Part shown: positions 17,141-25,665 of the stretch, piece by piece
How positions within the stretch are numbered: the first letter of the stretch is position 1
How the letters are laid out: each line of letters opens with the position of its first letter
Source: Planctomycetaceae bacterium
Lineage (GTDB): Bacteria > Planctomycetota > Planctomycetia > Planctomycetales > Planctomycetaceae
DNA length: 53,180 bases
Assembly: GCA_016795145.1 (NCBI GenBank)
Contig: JAEUII010000107.1
Coordinates: 1 to 53,180, forward strand
Direction: 5' to 3'
Notes under the pieces: generated by a model
Told to the model about the DNA's origin: nothing
What the model saw: the letters and a program-made list of their open reading frames with translations, nothing else
The model's database searches: none
Translations under genes and position numbers: made by a program

Positions 17141-18094
17141 ATGCCCCTGCGAGTTGTGCTGATGGGAACCGGCGATTTCGCCGTCCCGCCCTTTCGAGCT
17201 GTTCTGGAGTCGTCTCACCAGGTTGTCGCCGCGCTGACTCAGCCGGACAAGACCGGGCGAGGGCATCATCAGCACGTGAATGTGGTCAAGCAACTCGCGG
17301 AGTCTGTCAATGTTCCTGTGTTGCAGCCTGAGCGAGTGAACCGCCCGGAGATTCTGGAACAGCTTCGTTCCTTCAACGCCGATGTGTTTTTGGTCGCCGC
17401 CTATGGGCAGATCCTTCGTCCGGCCTTGCTCGAAATTCCGCGACTGGGAGCCTTCAATCTGCATGGGTCCCTGTTGCCTCGGCATCGCGGCGCGGCCCCG
17501 GTTCAGTATTCAATCTGGAAGGGCGATGCCGTCACGGGCGTGACCATTTTTCAGATTGAACTGGCGCTGGATTCTGGTCCGATGATTGGAAAGGTTGAAA
17601 CACCGATTGGAGCGAAGGAAACATCCGGCGAACTGATGCTGCGGCTTGCTGACCTGAGTGTTCCTCTGACGCTGGATTCACTCAGCAGGCTTGAAAACGG
17701 CACCGCACACTTCGAGCGGCAGGACGAATCACTCGTCACACTGTCGCCCAAGATTGCTCGCGAAGACGGCATCATTCAGTGGCATCAGACAGGTCGTGAG
17801 ATCGACTGCCAGGTCAGAGCCATGCAGCCGTGGCCCAAAGCGAGCACGACACTGCAGCGTCCGGGGCATCCTGAACTTCGCTGCATTATCCAGGACGTCG
17901 ATGTGCTTGCGACATACAACGGACCATCGACCGCGCAGGCAGGACATCTGACAGTGGATCACGGTCGGATGATTGTCAGGACGGGCGAAGGGGCTGTGGA
18001 GATTCTGAAACTCCAGCCGGAAGGCCGCAAAGCCGTCGACAGTCGATCGTTCCTGAACGGCAATCCGATGCCCGAGGGATCCTGTTTCGTGTGA
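17141..18094 (+). CDS. fmt: methionyl-tRNA formyltransferase
   Basis: A 317-residue enzyme that formylates initiator Met-tRNA with 10-formyl-tetrahydrofolate. It begins LRVVLMGTGDFAVPPF, and the folate-enzyme catalytic block is present as AFNLHGSLLPRHRGAAPVQ (Asn, His and the downstream Asp in LALDSGPMI). The C-terminal OB-fold tRNA-binding domain follows from about residue 205 (WHQTGREIDCQVRAMQPWPKA). The longest frame starts at 17078; the ATG at 17141 is the conserved start. The usual partner def (peptide deformylase) is not adjacent. The gene converges on the metalloprotease gene with only 2 bp between stop codons. Confidence 0.97.
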   Translation: MPLRVVLMGTGDFAVPPFRAVLESSHQVVAALTQPDKTGRGHHQHVNVVKQLAESVNVPVLQPERVNRPEILEQLRSFNADVFLVAAYGQILRPALLEIPRLGAFNLHGSLLPRHRGAAPVQYSIWKGDAVTGVTIFQIELALDSGPMIGKVETPIGAKETSGELMLRLADLSVPLTLDSLSRLENGTAHFERQDESLVTLSPKIAREDGIIQWHQTGREIDCQVRAMQPWPKASTTLQRPGHPELRCIIQDVDVLATYNGPSTAQAGHLTVDHGRMIVRTGEGAVEILKLQPEGRKAVDSRSFLNGNPMPEGSCFV

Positions 18095-18096
18095 GC

Positions 18097-21060
18097 CTAT
18101 GTCACGACAAAGTCAACCGCTGCGCTCCAGAGACCGGCTTCGCCCGTCGCATTGAAGGCTCGAATCCAGACTCGGAAGTTTCCAGCCGAAAGTGCGGAAG
18201 AATCGGGCAGTGAGAAGCTGGCTTCGGTTCCGGCCGAGTTCAGCTGGAACGTATCGACGCTGACGCTGGAACTCACATTGCGAGTCAGATCGCGAACATA
18301 GATCTCGTAACGGAATCCAACCGTCTGATGAGTCCAGCGAAACAGCGGTGTTCGATCAGAACTCGTACCCGTCGGAGCAAGAACGGTCGGGGCGACGGGG
18401 GTTGGCACGTTGACTCGAAACTGCAGCGCAGAAGACCATGCACCGAACTCACCCGACTGATTCACAGCACGGACCATGGCGGCATATTGATATTCGCCCA
18501 GTCGTTGATTGCGAGTCAGTGTGTACTCAGTTCCTGTCAGTCCAGTGACCAGAACAACCTGCGCTGTCGAAAGCGTCAGATTGTCGATCCGCATTTGATA
18601 CGTTGCCGCGCCGGCCACTGAGTTCCAGGCGACTCGCGGCATTGCCGTTTCAATCACACCGGACGAAGGAACAACAGGCGCGATGAGCTGTGTGGAACCC
18701 GGCACGGGTTCATCGATAACGAACGAAAACGTGGAGCTCCAGGGCCCCACTTCATTCGCACTGTTGATTCCTCGCACCCACACTTTGTAATCGCCCTGTG
18801 GCAACTGGGAGGCAGTGTAACTGAGAGTCTCCAGGCTGGACTGACGGATGATCTGTCCCTGTCCCGTAGTGAAGTTGCTGACCCAGAGATCATACTTCGC
18901 AGCGCGGAGAGCGGATGTCCACTGGAAGATCGGAGAGAGTGTAGTCACCGTGTTTGAACTGCCCGTTCCAACCGGCCCGGTCACCGTTGGCGCGTTGGGA
19001 GGCAGGATATCGACCATAAAGTCACGGGCCTCGCTCCACGCACTGTACTTGCCGGTTGCGCCAGCGGCACGAACCCAGACGCGATAGCTGGCCTGAGGCA
19101 ATGCTGTTGATTCGTACCACGTTCGACTGGAAGGAAGAGTCTTCTCACGAATGTACTCAGACTCACCTGTAGTCAGATTGCGAATCCAAAGATCATAGGA
19201 CGCGGCTCCTGTCGACGCCGTCCATTCCACGCGAGCAATCGTCGAGTTGATGACCGCAGCCGGAGCCGTGATAACAGGTGCGGAGGGTGCAGGAATATCG
19301 ATTCGGAAATCAACAGGGGTACTCCATGCACTTGCTTCATTCGCCGTATTGATTGCCTGCACCCAGATTCGGTAACGTCCTTCCGGAATGTCGCTGGTGG
19401 GAGTCCAGCTGGTCGTTGTAATGCTGGTCTGAAACAGGACTCGCTGTCCCGTCGCAAGATTATTCAGCCAAAGAGTATATGAGACGGCGTTGGTACTGCT
19501 GGTCCATTCAAACGTCGGTCGCAGGCTTGCTAAGGTGCCGGTCGGCTTCGTGACGGATGGCTGTGACGGCGTCGGAATATCGACGGTGAACGAACGAGCC
19601 GTGCTCCATTCGGAGACCTGGCCGTTGCTGGTCACCGAGCGAACGCGAGCCTGGTAACTTCCCTGTGTGAAGTCACTTCCTGCTGTATGCGATGTCTGAG
19701 TTGTTGATGCCTGATAGTAGCTTGCCTGGCCAGTGGTCTGGTTCGCGACGACTAATTCGTAGTGATCCACACCCGACACTGATGACCACTCGAAGACTGG
19801 TCGCTGCACAGTCACCGTACCTGACGGACTGGACATGACGGGTGCTGGCGGCGCGGGAGTGTTCTGAGTCGTTAAGGTGAACTGGCCCAGTGAGCCATAT
19901 TCGCCGGTGCCTGCCACAGCGACATAGTAGGTTCCGGAGGCGAGTTGTTCTGACAGCGAAGCGAAGACTGTGTCTGTCGGATTCGCTGTCTTCAACAGAG
20001 TTCCAGCCGCATCATACAGGCGAAGCACAGCATCCAGGTTGGTGCCGAAATTCAAATCCGGATTGTTGTAGGTACGGCGAAGATTCAGTCCTTCAACAGT
20101 GAGTGACAGGAGACCGCCGGGCGTATCGAACCGGAAGAAATCTTCGTCGTCCATTCTATCGATCAGGCCGCCATAAGTCGCGGCCGTGGTACCGACATTG
20201 ATCACTGTCGCTGTGGCTCGAGTACTTCCAATGTCATCAGCACGATAGTGCACCGTTTGATTGGTCGCTCCGGTCAGGACAGCCAGGTCATCCTGAAACG
20301 TTGTGGAACTCACATTGCTTTGACCATTGTTCCACGTTGATCGTTCGGAAAAGAACGCACCTCCCATGATGGGACCGAGTCGCAGATCTCCGGGATCATA
20401 TTCCTTTGTCTTCTGTCCCGAGCTGCTGTACTGACTGTGATGCACCAATCCGAAAGTATGTCCGGCTTCGTGCGAGGCATTCATCGCCGAAAAGCTCGGC
20501 GCGCCTTTGCCGGTTTCATCCACAAGGTTATCGGTGAAGACAAAGCAGGTGTTGGACTGATTGCTGGAGAACGAATTCACCAGCGACGCACCTCCGGAAG
20601 GTTCCCCATTCCATGCGCCGTTGCCGCCGAGAACAACTCGAACAGATTCGAAGTCTCGGATCGCTGCCGGTTCGACCGTGGACACGTTGACGTTCAGGGG
20701 CGCATAATCTTCCGCGACTCGGTACCAGATCTCTTCGATCCGTCGCAGTTCTTCGTCGCTGAACGTTGTCGGATCGTTATCGTTATCGAAGGCCGGCGTG
20801 ACGATTGGACTTCCGGATCCGATCCATGATGCATCGGATTCGGTGTAGCCGTTGAAGTCGAGATAGACGGTGACAGGAGCACCCGCCAGGCTGTTGAGGA
20901 CGGGAACTGCGGTCAGTGGGTGAAGCAGCAGGGTTCGTTCTTCCAGCGTGTCACACAGGATTGCTGGTTTCAGCGCAGAAGATACCGCCGAAGAAATTCG
21001 TCGTCTCGGTCGCGACGAACGACGGCAGGCAGCAAACCACTGAGCAACTGTTCGGATCAT
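18097..21060 (-). CDS. surface metzincin-type metalloprotease with PPC domain and six repeated modules
   Basis: A 987-residue protein. The basic N-terminus ends in LEERTLL (39-45), the motif found near the start of many large planctomycete surface proteins. The protease domain has the zinc site HEAGHTFGLVHH (197-208) and a downstream Met-turn candidate GPIMGG (about 229-234). A pre-peptidase C-terminal-like domain covers about 275-400 (DEDFFRFDTPGG, GTYYVAVAGTGEYG). Six fibronectin-III-like modules of about 97 residues fill 403-987, each with a form of RPxFEWT...Y.LWLNNLTTGQ and a closing GxYRVWVRAxNxxGExSxWS. There is no obvious PEP-CTERM or LPXTG anchor. It probably cleaves proteins outside the cell or at its surface; substrates are unknown. 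Confidence 0.93.
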   Translation of the reverse strand: MIRTVAQWFAACRRSSRPRRRISSAVSSALKPAILCDTLEERTLLLHPLTAVPVLNSLAGAPVTVYLDFNGYTESDASWIGSGSPIVTPAFDNDNDPTTFSDEELRRIEEIWYRVAEDYAPLNVNVSTVEPAAIRDFESVRVVLGGNGAWNGEPSGGASLVNSFSSNQSNTCFVFTDNLVDETGKGAPSFSAMNASHEAGHTFGLVHHSQYSSSGQKTKEYDPGDLRLGPIMGGAFFSERSTWNNGQSNVSSTTFQDDLAVLTGATNQTVHYRADDIGSTRATATVINVGTTAATYGGLIDRMDDEDFFRFDTPGGLLSLTVEGLNLRRTYNNPDLNFGTNLDAVLRLYDAAGTLLKTANPTDTVFASLSEQLASGTYYVAVAGTGEYGSLGQFTLTTQNTPAPPAPVMSSPSGTVTVQRPVFEWSSVSGVDHYELVVANQTTGQASYYQASTTQTSHTAGSDFTQGSYQARVRSVTSNGQVSEWSTARSFTVDIPTPSQPSVTKPTGTLASLRPTFEWTSSTNAVSYTLWLNNLATGQRVLFQTSITTTSWTPTSDIPEGRYRIWVQAINTANEASAWSTPVDFRIDIPAPSAPVITAPAAVINSTIARVEWTASTGAASYDLWIRNLTTGESEYIREKTLPSSRTWYESTALPQASYRVWVRAAGATGKYSAWSEARDFMVDILPPNAPTVTGPVGTGSSNTVTTLSPIFQWTSALRAAKYDLWVSNFTTGQGQIIRQSSLETLSYTASQLPQGDYKVWVRGINSANEVGPWSSTFSFVIDEPVPGSTQLIAPVVPSSGVIETAMPRVAWNSVAGAATYQMRIDNLTLSTAQVVLVTGLTGTEYTLTRNQRLGEYQYAAMVRAVNQSGEFGAWSSALQFRVNVPTPVAPTVLAPTGTSSDRTPLFRWTHQTVGFRYEIYVRDLTRNVSSSVSVDTFQLNSAGTEASFSLPDSSALSAGNFRVWIRAFNATGEAGLWSAAVDFVVT

Positions 21061-21161
21061 GGTGTTGTTTGGAGCCCCGCTGAGACAGATGTGTTTGGCT
21101 GACGATTCGCCGAACCTGGACAGACTGACAGATAGCGAAGTCTATTCCCGATTGGTCATCC

Positions 21162-21180
21162 GGAAAACACCGTGTTTTCC
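21162..21180. promoter_or_regulatory. perfect 9-bp palindrome
   Basis: GGAAAACAC-C-GTGTTTTCC lies in the 492-bp gap between the divergent metalloprotease and Bax-inhibitor genes, about 100 bp upstream of the metalloprotease start. Its perfect symmetry and single-base centre fit a dimeric repressor site better than a terminator (no T-run). Function is inferred. The rest of the gap holds no supportable gene. Confidence 0.4.
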
Positions 21181-21463
21181 CCTCCGGCGGCTTCAGAATG
21201 TGCCGATTCCGGCAGGCAGTTTTGGAAACCTCTGGGCACAGTCCGACCGGTCAGTGAAGTTAAGACACGGCAGTGGCCACAATCCAACCGAAGAACCTGC
21301 AATTCACGGACAAAGCTATCAGAGACGGCGGAATTTCCTGTGTTTTTGGAGTCAGCCTGACGTTCATCTCAAACCAGGAAGAGTTACCGAATTCCTGAAT
21401 TCAGCGTCGAGTTTCGAGGCAAGCCAGCGAACTGATGGAGCCTTGAAATCGTCGCAAAGCGCT

Positions 21464-21491
21464 TTGGAATACAAGCATTCAGGCGTATACT
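21464..21491 (+). promoter_or_regulatory. candidate sigma-70 promoter for the Bax-inhibitor gene
   Basis: TTGGAA (21464..21469) and TATACT (21486..21491) are separated by 16 bp, close to the housekeeping consensus. The implied transcript start would leave a leader of about 55 nt before the ATG at 21553. Planctomycete promoters are poorly characterised, so this is tentative. Confidence 0.4.
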
Positions 21492-21552
21492 CCGAACGGA
21501 CAAAGGCGGGCGCAAGCAGGCCCGTACCAACTTCTGAAGGAAAGCACATAAG

Positions 21553-22278
21553 ATGAATCGATCTCTGCAATATGACCAGCACGACCCGTATGAGGCTCCA
21601 GTCAGTATGCTGGCCGTGGACGCTCAGCTTTCGGATCGTTTGAGCTTCATTCGTCGTGTCTACACGCATGTCTTCGGCGCACTCGCGTTGATGGTGGGGA
21701 TTGAATTCCTGCTGTTCAAGACGGGCCTGGCGTTTACTCTGTTTCAAATGATTGGACAGGCGTGGATCCTGGCAATCTTCGCCTTCATGGCGATTACCTG
21801 GGTCGCCGAGCGAATGGCTTTCTCGCAGGCATCGACTGCTGTGCAGTATGCCGGGCTTGGGATGTTTGTTGCAGTGCAGTCCGTGCTTGCTGCACCGATC
21901 ATAGCGATCGCGGCCGCGAAGAATCCGGACCTGATTGGTCAGGCTGCATTTCTGACGCTGGCGATCACTGGTGGGCTGACGCTGGTTGTTGTGTTATCCA
22001 ACGTCGACTTTTCCTTCCTGCGAAACATCCTGTTCCTTGGGGCCATTGCCGCTCTTGTGATTTCGATTGCCGCTGCGATCTGGGGATTCCATCTTGGAAT
22101 TGTGTTCAGCGGCGCAATCGTGGTACTGATGTGTGGCTACATCCTTTACGAGACTTCATTGATCATGCGGCATCTGCCGACCACAGCACACGTTGCGGGA
22201 GCACTGATGATCTTTGGTTCGATCTCTGTCCTGTTTCGACAGATTCTGATCATTCTGGTCCGAATGAACGAAGACTGA
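21553..22278 (+). CDS. Bax inhibitor-1 / YccA family membrane protein
   Basis: A 241-residue protein with about seven membrane helices after a 35-residue cytoplasmic N-terminus. The family start (FIRRVYTHVFGALALMVGIEF) and the conserved C-terminal blocks (GYILYETSLIMRH) are present; the paired acidic residues of the pH-sensing Ca2+ leak in characterised BI-1 proteins are represented only partly. Bacterial members such as YccA bind and inhibit the FtsH protease; others conduct calcium. A GAAGGA site precedes the ATG. It has its own terminator at 22315, so it is probably monocistronic. Confidence 0.93.
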   Translation: MNRSLQYDQHDPYEAPVSMLAVDAQLSDRLSFIRRVYTHVFGALALMVGIEFLLFKTGLAFTLFQMIGQAWILAIFAFMAITWVAERMAFSQASTAVQYAGLGMFVAVQSVLAAPIIAIAAAKNPDLIGQAAFLTLAITGGLTLVVVLSNVDFSFLRNILFLGAIAALVISIAAAIWGFHLGIVFSGAIVVLMCGYILYETSLIMRHLPTTAHVAGALMIFGSISVLFRQILIILVRMNED

Positions 22279-22314
22279 AAACTGTCGTAAGAAATTCTTC
22301 TGAACTGACTTAAC

Positions 22315-22349
22315 AAAGCCTGATTGTTCAAAGCACTCGGGCTTTTTTT
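22315..22349 (+). terminator. intrinsic terminator after the Bax-inhibitor gene
   Basis: AAAGCCTGA (22315..22323) pairs with TCGGGCTTT (22337..22345) with one G-T wobble, followed by a run of seven T (22343..22349). It lies 37 bp after the stop codon and overlaps the longest possible start of the histidine kinase frame, which argues for the later kinase start. Confidence 0.85.
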
Positions 22350-22394
22350 GTGAACACTTCTTCGCCGCCGGAGCACCATTGGGGGACGACAACT

Positions 22395-24086
22395 ATGCCG
22401 CTGTCACGTTCCAATAAGCGATCACTTCTTCGATATGCATCACGACTGGCGGACCAGCTGTCGGCCATCCGGCCAACTTCCATTGAGCGGCTGCTGCCGA
22501 ACATTCTCGCCGGAGTCGCTCGGCGAATCGGCGTGGCGCATGCGCACCTGTATCTGGTCAGCGGTCGCGATACCAGTCGCCAGATGGTTCGGATGATTGC
22601 GGAATGGTCCGTGCCTCCGCACGAGTATGAGATAAAGAACAAGGTTCAGTTTGAACCGCTCGCTCTATTTGCCGGAGCGAGTCACTACGTCGCACTTCAG
22701 AAAGGTGTGACACTGTTCTCCAGTTTGGGCAACGACGAGTTTGCCTGCAGCCGAACGGTTTCATCGCTTTTGCGAGAGGTGGACTGCAACGGGTATGAAA
22801 TGGTTCCGATCATGATTCACCAGAATCTGCGGGCCATCTTTGCCTTCGCCCATGATGAAGGTCCGGAACATCTTGAAGGACAGACTCGCGCACTGATTCA
22901 GCTGATCGGCCGACTTGTGATTTCATGCTGGCTGATTGCTCGTCGCGAACAGCGACGGCAAAAGGGCCAGAAACAGTGGAAAAAGGTGGCAGACGGTGCG
23001 TGCGACTTTGCTCTGCGACTGGATTCCGCTCTGACGATTCAGCAGGTGATTGCCTTTCGTGAAAATCGACCACCGGATCTGCAGGGATTACGACTCCGCG
23101 ACATTGTCACACCATCGTCAGTCGCATTGTTGATGGAAGAAATGCGTGAAGCGATGGAGTCCGGAGACCCGCGACTGACAGAATTCCGCGCGGTTTCATC
23201 AAATGGTCAAACGTCTTCGTACGCCGTGCGAATCGAACCTGACAGCACCTGCAGCGGCGGAGATGTTCTGCTGTACCTGACCTGCAACGACCGCGAACGA
23301 TCGCACAAGGAAGAGGTTCAGAATCTTCAAAGTCAGCTGGAGCGTGCGGCCCGACTGAGCATGCTGGGGAACATTGCGACGGAGTTTGCTCATCAGCTTG
23401 CACAACCTCTTCAGGCCGTGTCGAATCACATGTTCACGATGCGGTCGCGAGTGCAGCGAGGCGAATATGATGCAGACAAACAACTGCTGTCGATCAGCCG
23501 GATCGAAGATTGTCTTGAACATGCACGCAAGATCATCAGTGATGTGCGCGAGTTCCTGAAGAAGGGTGAAATCGTCCGACAAAAAATGTGTCTGCGGGAA
23601 CTGATGGAAAAGACAATGCTGCTGGTGCAGAGCCAGGCAGAACAAAAGGGTGTCGCACTCAAATCCGATGATGTCAGCTCAAAGACAGAGCCGCTTTATG
23701 TGTATGCAGATCCAGGTCAGGTCACACATGTGCTGACGAACCTGATGATCAATGCGATTGAGGCGATGGCCGAGGCGAAGAGTCCATCTCCATTGCTGAA
23801 GCTCAAGTCAGGCACCACGGGAAGTCGAGTCCATGCGATTGTTGATGTGATTGATAACGGACCAGGCATTCCGGAAGATCGACTCGATGCGGTCTTCGAA
23901 CGGTTCTTCAGCACGAAGTCTGAGGGATTTGGCATTGGTCTCGCAATGTGCCGCGACATTGTGGAGCGGCAGGGTGGTTCGATCTCTGTACGCAACAATG
24001 CCGAGCGCGGTTGCACGTTTACGTTCACCATTCCGCTCTATTTGCAGTCTGAAGAAGATTCCAGTGACGATCAGACTCGACGTTAG
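22395..24086 (+). CDS. orphan sensor histidine kinase (GAF-PAS-HisKA-HATPase)
   Basis: A 563-residue soluble kinase; no membrane segment or signal peptide. Order: a GAF-like sensory domain (about 25-185), a divergent PAS-like region (about 195-300), a coiled stretch (KEEVQNLQSQLERAARLSML), the HisKA helix with EFAHQLAQPLQAV (His333) and an HATPase domain with the N box NLMINAIEAM, G1 box DNGPGIP and G2 box SEGFGIGLAMC. The QPL after the His places it near the FixL/DctB type, but the residue after the His is Gln, not the usual Glu or Asp. The GTG at 22350 sits at the end of the preceding terminator, so I take the ATG at 22395 with GGGGGA upstream. No response regulator is nearby. Confidence 0.92.
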   Translation: MPLSRSNKRSLLRYASRLADQLSAIRPTSIERLLPNILAGVARRIGVAHAHLYLVSGRDTSRQMVRMIAEWSVPPHEYEIKNKVQFEPLALFAGASHYVALQKGVTLFSSLGNDEFACSRTVSSLLREVDCNGYEMVPIMIHQNLRAIFAFAHDEGPEHLEGQTRALIQLIGRLVISCWLIARREQRRQKGQKQWKKVADGACDFALRLDSALTIQQVIAFRENRPPDLQGLRLRDIVTPSSVALLMEEMREAMESGDPRLTEFRAVSSNGQTSSYAVRIEPDSTCSGGDVLLYLTCNDRERSHKEEVQNLQSQLERAARLSMLGNIATEFAHQLAQPLQAVSNHMFTMRSRVQRGEYDADKQLLSISRIEDCLEHARKIISDVREFLKKGEIVRQKMCLRELMEKTMLLVQSQAEQKGVALKSDDVSSKTEPLYVYADPGQVTHVLTNLMINAIEAMAEAKSPSPLLKLKSGTTGSRVHAIVDVIDNGPGIPEDRLDAVFERFFSTKSEGFGIGLAMCRDIVERQGGSISVRNNAERGCTFTFTIPLYLQSEEDSSDDQTRR

Positions 24087-24396
24087 TCGCGCGGGACGTG
24101 AATGCCTGTGAGGGGCCTGAGCCAATTCAGGAATCGGTCGAATAGAGAAAATCGATTTGTCGGCAGAAATCGGTCTGGAGCCAATTGGGAAATTCGCCGA
24201 TGATGCTGATGTGAGAGAACAAGTTGAACAGCTTCGGCCGTTCAGCGATTCAGTTCCGTCCACTGGAACCCCGACGGAGGTCTCAAAAAAATCGCGTAGG
24301 CCCGGATCAACAAAGAGTGCACGCTTGACGTGACTCGATCCTCGTCTGTTTCGCAACGTATCCACCGTTCGCAGTTCAGGACTTCTGACTCTCCAG
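24087..24396 (+). other. 310-bp untranslated stretch ending in a strong terminator
   Basis: No credible coding sequence follows the kinase stop until the terminator at 24397. The stretch could be a long 3' untranslated region or a small RNA with its own promoter. Minus-strand reading frames here (24365 to 23808) run antisense into the kinase and look like shadows. Confidence 0.35.
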
Positions 24397-24425
24397 CCGC
24401 ACTGATTCTTCAGTGCGGTTTTTTT
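24397..24425 (+). terminator. intrinsic terminator
   Basis: Perfect 9-bp stem CCGCACTGA/TCAGTGCGG with a TTCT loop, then seven T (24419..24425). It is one of the strongest terminators in the window and faces the plus strand. It ends the kinase transcript or an RNA encoded just upstream of it. Confidence 0.92.
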
Positions 24426-24535
24426 GTTGAATCACAACTCCAGTTTTCTGCTTCTCCGCTACCATACCGCCCCGCCTGAGAATGCAGACGTGCGCTACTC
24501 AAGGCAGGAACAGCGACTCGTCAGAAGCTCACAGA

Positions 24536-25528
24536 ATGACCGGACCCGGAGAAATCGCAGGCCTTGCCGCAGCAGGATTCTGGGCCTGCGCAAGTCTGTT
24601 TTACTCGCGAACCCGACTGACCGCGTGGCAGATTAACTTTGGCAAGAATCTGCTGGCATCCGTCGTCCTGCTGATTCACCTGACGCTGGTCACGCTGCCG
24701 TTCGGACGATCGTTGTTTCAGGCTGACCTGCGAACGACACTGCTTCTGGCTGGAAGCAGCATCTTTGGGATCCTGATCGGTGACACGTTCTATTTTCGCA
24801 GCCTTCAGATTCTGGGCCCACGCCGCGCCTTGATCGTCTCCACCGCTTCACCGCTGTTTGCGACGTCCGTTGGATGGGTGTTTCTGAATGAGTCTTTAGC
24901 GATGACCAGCCTGCTGGGAATTGTCATGACTCTTGGCGGCATCCTGATCGTCATCTCAGAACGCTCCGACGTTCAGGAGACGCCTGGCTTGTTCCCTTCC
25001 ACCATTCTGAAGGGCGTCCTGTGTGGGCTTGCCGGTGCTGTGTGCAACGCTGGCGGAGCGACCCTGAGCCACATTGCGACTCATGGAGCGGAAAGTTCCG
25101 GATCGCAGGGCTGCGACGCGCTGGAAGCAACCGTGATTCGAGTGTGCGTCGCCGCCGCCGGGTCTCTCCTGAGCGCCATTGTCGCACGGCGACTGATGCC
25201 CACGATGAAAGCTGCGTTTGAAGTGAGCGCGTTGAAGAGCTACGGACCGGCCGTGATTTGTGGTCCCTGGCTGGGGATCTGGATGAGCCAGATCGCCTAT
25301 CGAAATACGCTGCTGGCCATCGCGATTACTCTGACGTGCACCACGCCGCTCTTCGCAATGCCACTCACGCGAATCCTGTACGGACATCGCATCACCCTTC
25401 GCGGACTGCTGGGAGCCGTTGTCGCATTGCTGGGTGTTTACCTGACGGTGGCTCATCATTCCGGCAACACAGCAGTAGAGTCACCTGAATCCGATGACGG
25501 TATCGAAGCAGCGTCCCAGGATCTCTAG
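24536..25528 (+). CDS. DMT superfamily (EamA) transporter
   Basis: A 330-residue membrane protein with ten predicted helices in two EamA halves. The first half starts EIAGLAAAGFWACASLFYSR; GDTFYFRSLQILGPRRALIVSTASPLF and FLNESL are typical of helices 3-5. The second half starts near KGVLCGLAGAVCNAGGATLSH, with an unusually long loop (HGAESSGSQGCDALEATVIR). It likely exports a metabolite; the substrate is not predictable. The longest frame starts at the ATG at 24482; I prefer the ATG at 24536, closer to the first helix, though neither has a strong ribosome site. It converges with queA. Confidence 0.88.
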   Translation: MTGPGEIAGLAAAGFWACASLFYSRTRLTAWQINFGKNLLASVVLLIHLTLVTLPFGRSLFQADLRTTLLLAGSSIFGILIGDTFYFRSLQILGPRRALIVSTASPLFATSVGWVFLNESLAMTSLLGIVMTLGGILIVISERSDVQETPGLFPSTILKGVLCGLAGAVCNAGGATLSHIATHGAESSGSQGCDALEATVIRVCVAAAGSLLSAIVARRLMPTMKAAFEVSALKSYGPAVICGPWLGIWMSQIAYRNTLLAIAITLTCTTPLFAMPLTRILYGHRITLRGLLGAVVALLGVYLTVAHHSGNTAVESPESDDGIEAASQDL

Positions 25529-25547
25529 CAGGCTGCTGAATGATCCC

Positions 25548-25620
25548 AACCCGTTGCGTGAGCGAGGGAGTTTCGAGGATAACCCTGCGGCGTTCTTATC
25601 CCTCACTGACGTGTCGGGTT
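25548..25620. repeat. imperfect palindromic element between convergent genes
   Basis: The ends AACCCG...CGAGGGA (25548..25569) and TCCCTCA...CGGGTT (25599..25620) match as inverted repeats at 17 of 22 positions. It sits between the stops of the DMT and queA genes, which converge, so it may also act as a bidirectional terminator. No T-run is present. Confidence 0.55.
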
Positions 25621-25665
25621 ACGAAGGTCATCAAGTCAATAGTCTGCGAATCTTAGCCGGGACGT

